From Arthrobacter sp. OV608 (GTDB lineage Bacteria > Actinomycetota > Actinomycetes > Actinomycetales > Micrococcaceae): 64,000 nucleotides of DNA. The stretch covers positions 248,001 to 312,000 of the forward strand of contig FOEZ01000001.1 of assembly GCA_900110595.1 (NCBI GenBank), in the 5' to 3' direction. Numbering within the stretch: the first letter of the stretch is position 1; every line of letters starts with the position of its first letter. Shown piece after piece: positions 60,275-64,000 of this stretch. A model generated the notes under the pieces. The model ran no database searches, had not been told where the DNA came from, and was given only the letters and a program-made list of their open reading frames with translations. A program made the position numbers and the translations under genes.

Positions 60275-61566
60275 TCACAATCTACCTGCCGCCTTAAGCC
60301 TGATGTACATGTCGGCCAGCCGGGGCGGCAGCTCCAGCGGCTCTGCGTCCACCACCTCCACGCCGTGCTGGCGAAGCTCGGCCGTGACTGCTGCCCGCTG
60401 CAGGAGCGACCGTTCGGCGGCGGCCGCCCGGAAGACACCGGCGGCATTGTCACGCTCCTGCAGCATCAGGCCGAGCTGCGGGTCCCGCACCGCTGCCACC
60501 ACCACAACATGCTGACGGGAGAGTTGCATCGCGGTGGGGATCAGGCCTTCTTCAGGTGCGCCGCCTTCCAGCGACGTCAGCAGCACCACCAGGGACCGGT
60601 GCGCTGACACGGCCCGGACCTGCGCCGGGATTGCCTGCCAGTCCAGCTCGATGAGCTCAGCCTCCAGCGGGGCCATGGCCTGGACCAGTTGGCCCAGGAG
60701 GTTCCCCTGCCCCGCTGATCCGGCCCGTGCCCGAGTCCGCCGGTCGAAGGCCAGGAAGTCCACGCGGTCTCCGCCCCGCTCGGCGAGGACACCCAGCAGG
60801 AGGGCTGCTTCCATGCCGGTGTCCAGCCGGGGCTCATCGCCGATCCGGGCCGCCGACGTCCGGGAGGTATCCAGCACCATCACCACGCGGCGGTCGCGTT
60901 CAGGCCGCCAAGTGCGCACCACCACGGCAGACCGACGGGCTGTTGCACGCCAGTCGATGGACCGCACATCATCGCCGCGCACATAATCGCGGAGGGAATC
61001 GAACTCCGTGCCCGCGCCCCTGATCTGCACGGCAGCCTTGCCGTCCAGTTCGCGCAACTTCCGCAGCTTGGAGGGCAGGTGCCGCCGTGAATGGAAGGGC
61101 GGCAGGACCCGCAACAGACCCGGGCATTCGATGGTCCGCTGGCGGGCTGCGAGCAGCAGCGGCCCGAAGCTGCGGACGGTGACATGAGGGGCTTTGAGGT
61201 CTCCGCGACGGACCGGCCGCAGGCGTACCGTAACCTGTCGGCTCTCACCCGCCGGAACATCAAGACCCTGCAACGGATTTTGGGCCCCTGCCGATGGCTG
61301 CCAGGCATCCCGGAGGCTCCCGCGCAGCCGGCGCCCGCCGTCGTTCGAGACAGTAAGTACCGAGTCTGCCGTCCCATGCAACGTCACATTGCCAGGGTCC
61401 CGGCGAACAATGCGGGTCCGGCGCGGCGAACCGGCCAGGACCAGGTCTATGGCGGCCAGGGCTAAAAGGCTGCCGGCCACTAGTAGAAACGTTCCCCAGC
61501 CGGGAAGCAGCAGGACCGGCACCAGTCCCACCAGCACCAGGAGGACAAAGCGTCCGGAGATGGCCA

Positions 61567-61567
<1 letters not shown>
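60275..61567 (-). CDS. DUF58 protein (MoxR-associated, vWA-like)
   Basis: Partner of MoxR ATPases. The 430-residue product has two N-terminal transmembrane helices (about residues 1-45) and a long cytosolic part with the DUF58 motif GDDVRSIDWRATARRSAVVVRTW (about residues 199-221) followed by a vWA-like fold (MVLDTSRTSAARIGDEPRLDTGMEAALLLG), where D-x-S metal-site residues are partly kept. Its start overlaps the MoxR stop by 1 bp. Probably acts with MoxR in envelope protein or metal-cofactor assembly; client unknown. Confidence 0.92.
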
Positions 61568-62618
<1,051 letters not shown>

Positions 62619-62622
<4 letters not shown>

Positions 62623-63836
62623 CGGTCACTGACCTCTTTCTCTAGGGTGTTCAGTTCCTGCGCCCAGGCCACAAGCCGTGCCTCGGTGCGCGGAAGTTCA
62701 TTCAGGAGCTCCTTGATGCCGGGGGAGGGCCGGGACAGGAACCGGGCCACCGCCTCCGCGGCCTCATCAGCGGTGGCTTCCGGACCCAGGCGGACCTTCC
62801 TGGCCAACCGCACCAGTGTGCCGGCACGGAGGTTATCCCTGGCCTGCTCGATGGCGCGTGCATCCTGGTAAAGCCGGGCCCTTCCTTCGGCTGTTTCCAC
62901 TGCCTTGACCACCACGGGCAGCGGTTCGAATACCAGCGGTCCGTGCCGCCGGCCCCGCCACACGATGGCCGCCAGTGCCACCAGGGCAAGCCACAGCCCG
63001 ATGAAGCGCGACCAGTCCGGAGCGAGTTCACTGAGTGTCTGCGGCGAACCCGTGGTGTCCAGATCCTCAAGGGACGGAAGATACCACACCAGGTCCGCGG
63101 AGCTGCCGAGCGTGCGGAGAGCCAGGGCGGCGTTGCCCAGTTCGTCGAGCTTCTCGTTGCTGAGGATAGCCGTACTGCCCAGGACGGTGACGCGGCCATC
63201 GCCGCTGACCGCCAGTAGCCCGGCGCTGGTGCCGGCGGGCCGGTAACAGGACGTCCCGCCGTCGTACACGAAGCCCGATGCTGCGGTGACCTGGCCGGCG
63301 GCCCCGGCATCAGGCAGGGAACAATCCGGCTCAAGTACCGGTGCCGATTCGGGCACAACACCGGCCTGCCTGATGCCGCTGTCCAGCGCGCCCAGCGTCT
63401 GGAGGCGGGGTGAAATCACCACCACACGCCGGGCGGCGCCGGTCAGCTCAGAGAGCCGCTGGTCATCCAGGTACCCGTTCCTGTCGTAGAGCAGGAGGGT
63501 GGGGAAGTCGCTGTCCTCCAACGCCGCCATGGCCTCTTCGAAGCGGTCGACGTCGTTGACGTTCACGCCGTGCCGGTCGAGGATCTCGCTGACGGCACGC
63601 GCCCCCGACGGTCCCGGGTTATGGACGGAGAGGGAAACACCGTCCCCCTTTGGCGCAAGCTGCCCCCAGATCACCATGCCCAGTGCAGCAGCCACAACGG
63701 CTGCCAGGGCGGCCAGGCCGCGGTGCTGCCGGAGCCAGCGGAATGGGTTCTTGCGCACCGCTGACCGGGAATCCTGGCTGGTGCTTCGATCTACAGCGTG
63801 TTGTTGTCCGCCGACGTCCTGCAGCGCTTCGGTCAT
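62619..63836 (-). CDS. DUF4350 membrane protein
   Basis: Unknown function. The 405-residue product has a transmembrane helix at about 40-60 (LAALAAVVAAALGMVIWGQL), a DUF4350 domain resembling a GATase/ThuA-like fold (SVHNPGPSGARAVSEILDRHGVNVNDVDRFEEAM; LLYDRNGYLDDQRL), a second helix near 278-294 (GLWLALVALAAIVWRG) and a cytosolic helical tail. Start and stop overlap its neighbours by 4 bp. Standard part of the MoxR cassette in actinobacteria. Confidence 0.9.
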
Positions 63837-64000
63837 GGCAGCGCCGCCGTGTCCTGCGCTGCGTCGCGTGCAGGCCGGGCTGCCTGCAGATCTGTGTCCA
63901 GTCTTGTCATTGCCTCGTAATCAGGACTGCCCGGTGGCCAGTTTCCGTAGCGGACTGCGTCGAAGATCCTGGCGGCCTGGTCCAGGCGCGCGGCCTCCGC
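63833..64000 (-). CDS. DUF4129 protein, C-terminal fragment (cut by window)
   Basis: The frame is open from 64000 down to TGA at 63835-63833 and encodes 55 residues ending RLDTDLQAARPARDAAQDTAALP after FDAVRYGNWPPGSPDYEAM. This matches the conserved DUF4129 C-terminus (ARxLLDAVRYG). The stop overlaps the DUF4350 start as ATGA. It is the first visible gene of the cassette; the N-terminal membrane part is outside the window. Confidence 0.8.
   Translation of the reverse strand, partial: AEAARLDQAARIFDAVRYGNWPPGSPDYEAMTRLDTDLQAARPARDAAQDTAALP

Overview
This 64 kb window is GC-rich, densely coding chromosomal DNA of an actinobacterium, most likely Arthrobacter/Pseudarthrobacter or another Micrococcaceae. 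The basis is the gene content and order: a coproporphyrin-dependent haem cluster, AdnAB, UvrD2, a SigK/RskA pair, an actinobacterial EtfAB and frequent GTG/TTG starts. Several blocks follow the order I recall from Mycobacterium tuberculosis Rv3204-Rv3193c and Rv3029c-Rv3015c. I see no insertion sequence, prophage, integrase, CRISPR array or rRNA. It reads as core genome, and I do not see a clear-cut new defence or mobile system.

Layout. 1-11.1 kb (+): haem synthesis in the order hemE (5'-truncated by the window), cgoX, a secreted Ala/Ser/Pro-rich membrane protein, chdC, cpfC, hemC, hemD, hemB, a luciferase-like flavin monooxygenase and hemL. It ends in an inverted-repeat element and a strong terminator. 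11.3-13.7 kb (-): a polar amino-acid ABC importer. 14.1-33.4 kb: a DNA-repair and quality-control block with a DnaQ-like exonuclease, an alkyltransferase-like protein, adnA-adnB, an aminoglycoside-phosphotransferase-fold protein with an apparently broken metal site, nudC, uvrD2, a YgjP-like metallopeptidase, a zincin-2 protein, a PDZ-Lon protease and a UPF0182 membrane protein. 33.5-33.9 kb: two identical initiator tRNA-Met genes, each with its own terminator. 34-39.6 kb: a cytochrome b-like membrane protein, photolyase, PspA and a TPM-domain protein. 39.8-44.3 kb (+): an HtrA-like protease, etfB-etfA and a PIG-L deacetylase. 44.4-47.6 kb (-): rskA, sigK, trmL and a J-domain protein. 47.8-52.2 kb: a lipoprotein, a DoxX-like protein divergent from a SufR-like Fe-S regulator, then a cysteine desulfurase and mnmA. 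52.4-57.9 kb (+): a complete oligopeptide/dipeptide ABC importer. 58-59.5 kb (+): chorismate mutase and a MetE-C-like protein. 59.5-64 kb (-): a DUF4129-DUF4350-MoxR-DUF58-DUF4166 cassette that runs off the window.

How the parts work together. The first 11 kb makes haem b from glutamate-1-semialdehyde through coproporphyrin III, using CgoX, CpfC and ChdC. The ChdC residues H118, Y135 and H158 match the actinobacterial enzyme number for number. AdnAB resects double-strand breaks and sits beside UvrD2, NudC and an alkyl-lesion sensor. The SufR-like regulator probably links Fe-S status to cysteine desulfurase supply for MnmA tRNA thiolation and perhaps to the DoxX-like protein.

The observations I rate highest are: a SigK-like promoter upstream of sigK (both recalled consensus hexamers exact, spacer 15), the SufR-like/DoxX/desulfurase arrangement with a palindrome between the divergent genes, a palindrome at the chdC promoter, and the pseudokinase-like phosphotransferase. 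Starts were re-chosen where an upstream extension lacked support; the reason is given in each entry.
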